Origin: Galbula dea
Lineage: Eukaryota; Chordata; Aves; Piciformes; Galbulidae
DNA: 64,000 nt
Assembly: GCA_013399015.1 (NCBI GenBank)
Contig: VWZX01004911.1
Span: forward strand, 1,614,340-1,678,339
Direction: 5' to 3'
Positions 62,460 through 64,000 of the stretch are shown here, one piece after another; the stretch's first letter is position 1; each line of letters begins with the position of its first letter. The notes under the pieces were generated by a model, which was not told the origin of the DNA, ran no database searches, and saw only the letters and a list, made by a program, of their open reading frames with translations. Both the position numbers and the translations under genes were made by a program.

Positions 62460-64000
62460 CTGCAAGGGAAAGATGGGGCATGGTCAAGGGAGGAGAAGCA
62501 TCAGTGGAGCAGGAGATTGTGGTTTATTGCTCAAAGCACCAGGGAAACAGCCTGCAGTGGAAAGCTTTTCTCTCTTCCTCTGCTGGCTTTGGCTTTTGAA
62601 GACATATTGCACAGAGGGACAACTCAAACCCCAGTGACAGACTCAGTCAGGTGGGTCAACACTCAGAAAAGGCACATTCACCTTCTGTTATTTCCCTTCT
62701 TCAGTGCAGTTCATTGCCAGAAATGTCTCCACCAAAAGATGCCATTGATCTTTTCATCTCCTGAACAGTAGGATGCTTCTTGGCTTTCCTTGGGTGTAGT
62801 GTCACTTCTAAATAACAGTTATTGTATTTTTTCCATTATTTTCAGCACTCCTTGGGATCTTTTTCACTTCCTTTATTGTGTTTTGCCCTTTCCTTGTGGA
62901 TTTAATGTCAGCATTTTGTTATCTCCTAACCAAATTATCCAATAAACCTTGTGCCTTAAAGGATTAAAATTGATCAGAATAAACAAGTGGAAGTTGTAAT
63001 GGTTTTAGTACAAATTATTTGATTACTATGGTTTTGATAAAATTAAATGGAGGATCAAATTAAGCAGTGATTGAATCAAGTGGAAGTCACTGTTTGTGTC
63101 AAATAAATGCAGGAAGGTTTTGTGAGGGCTTTAGGGGATCTCTAGAAACCTTGCAGGAGCTGAGCTTAACAGCCCAGGGAAATAGAGGCATGGCTAGGAT
63201 TGGCCTTCATGACTGTGGCAAGGCTGTGGTGGGGTGGTGAGGTGTTGGTCATGTGGTGAGATGTGGTGGTGGGGTGGTGAGGTGCCATGGTGGGATGATG
63301 AATAACTGTGCTAACACTGCAGCACAAGGGGCCTGAATGCCCATGGGGATCATCCTTTCTATGGTGATGATGATTTCTATCCAACCCTGCACCCCAAGTC
63401 ACCCTCATGTCCTTCTGAAGAGTGCAAACCAAGGAAGCCTCATCTACAAATGCGTGCTCCCTCTGTTGGGATGGAGACATCTCCTCTCCACCCATGCAGG
63501 ACCACCACCTCAGTGTGCAAGTGTTAGCTGTACACCTGATATCTGGTGCAGAAGTGTTGCTCTGGAGGGATTCAGAAATGCCAGAGTTGAATGAAAAGGT
63601 GGAGAAGGAACCCAACCACCACCCCCTAAGATCTTACAGGGGAACCATGGTGGAAAGCAAGCAGCAACACAGGAGCATATAGGCAGCAGGTGCAGTGGCA
63701 GTCAGAAGCACTTGTTTCTTTGTTCCTGAGTTTGAGGAAGATACAACTCACTCTTTTGGGGAGGACAGGCAGTGTTGTGGTTGCCAAAGTTGTCTTCAGA
63801 CAGATCAAGTCTCTGTAGAGCTTTGCACTCCCAAGCTCAATGTGTTCAGCAAAAAGTTACCAGCTGGGTTTTGTCTCTCACAGCCCATGTGGTAAGAACA
63901 TCATCTCTCCTTTCTGCTGCTCATGATAACAGAGCTCCTCTGTGGGCTGAGGAAATTCTTAGATACACTCTTCCACTGTAAGCTGTTAATGGCCTCTTTT
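62460..64000 (-). other. NTSR1: NTSR1 intron 1 (partial)
   Basis: Everything past the exon 2 acceptor to the window end should be the 3' part of intron 1, because TM1-TM4 are not found in the window. It contains a GT-rich minisatellite at 63222-63300. Between 62780 and 63120 the DNA is AT-rich with no recognisable gene. No first exon, CpG island or promoter is seen, so transcription must begin beyond 64000. Confidence 0.85.
63222..63300 (+). repeat. GT-rich minisatellite in NTSR1 intron 1
   Basis: Repeated TGGTGGGGTGGTGAGGTG-type units about 40 bp apart with degenerate copies between them. The strand bias is strong, with purine G on the plus strand. Confidence 0.8.

Noticed and set aside
1..64000. 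CRISPR arrays, tRNA or rRNA genes, insertion sequences, endogenous retrovirus LTR pairs
   Set aside because: None seen. The repeats are CR1 fragments and simple repeats. No tRNA-like B box in a cloverleaf setting and no paired LTR-like direct repeats were noticed by eye.

Overview
The window is nuclear DNA from a vertebrate, most probably a neognath bird. Two things point there. First, the only gene I can name is a spliced G-protein-coupled receptor gene on the minus strand, with introns of 2.8 and 10.7 kb. Second, the intergenic and intronic DNA is littered with 5'-truncated CR1 LINE fragments, recognisable by the 3' block with GATGATCTTAGAGGTC and TTCCAACC followed by a short GATTCTGTG-type tail. 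CpG is scarce throughout and no CpG island is visible. I cannot place the species; the number of CR1 pieces (about 23 in 64 kb) fits a CR1-rich bird lineage.

Region 1-44 kb is mostly intergenic. It holds CR1 fragments in both orientations, a TCCA-type and a TA-type microsatellite near 15 kb, a single unresolved base at 30545 sitting inside a tandem duplication, and a 262-bp chimeric repeat unit with a CR1 tail at 37.1 kb whose inverted twin lies at 43.2 kb. One possible but unidentified terminal exon lies at 6239-6544 on the minus strand.

Region 44-48.4 kb carries no CR1 and ends in an AT-rich stretch with an AATAAA on the minus strand. It may be a long 3' UTR of the receptor gene, although an AATAAA nearer the stop codon (47666-47671) would give a short UTR.

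Region 48.4-62.5 kb holds the last three coding exons of the neurotensin receptor 1 gene (NTSR1): exon 4 at 48405-48654, exon 3 at 51472-51562 and exon 2 at 62258-62459, numbered as in the four-exon human gene. Splice sites, phases and reading frame join without a break and give the C-terminal 180 residues: TM5, the third intracellular loop, TM6, the third extracellular loop, TM7, helix 8 and the tail. The first coding exon (N terminus to TM4) and the promoter must lie beyond 64000. From 62460 to the end is part of intron 1, with a small GT-rich minisatellite.

I found no bacterial features, CRISPR array, tRNA or rRNA gene, or viral genome. The observations most worth a second look are the CR1-tailed chimeric unit present in two inverted copies, the duplication around the N, the loss of one of two candidate palmitoylation cysteines in the receptor, and the orphan candidate exon.
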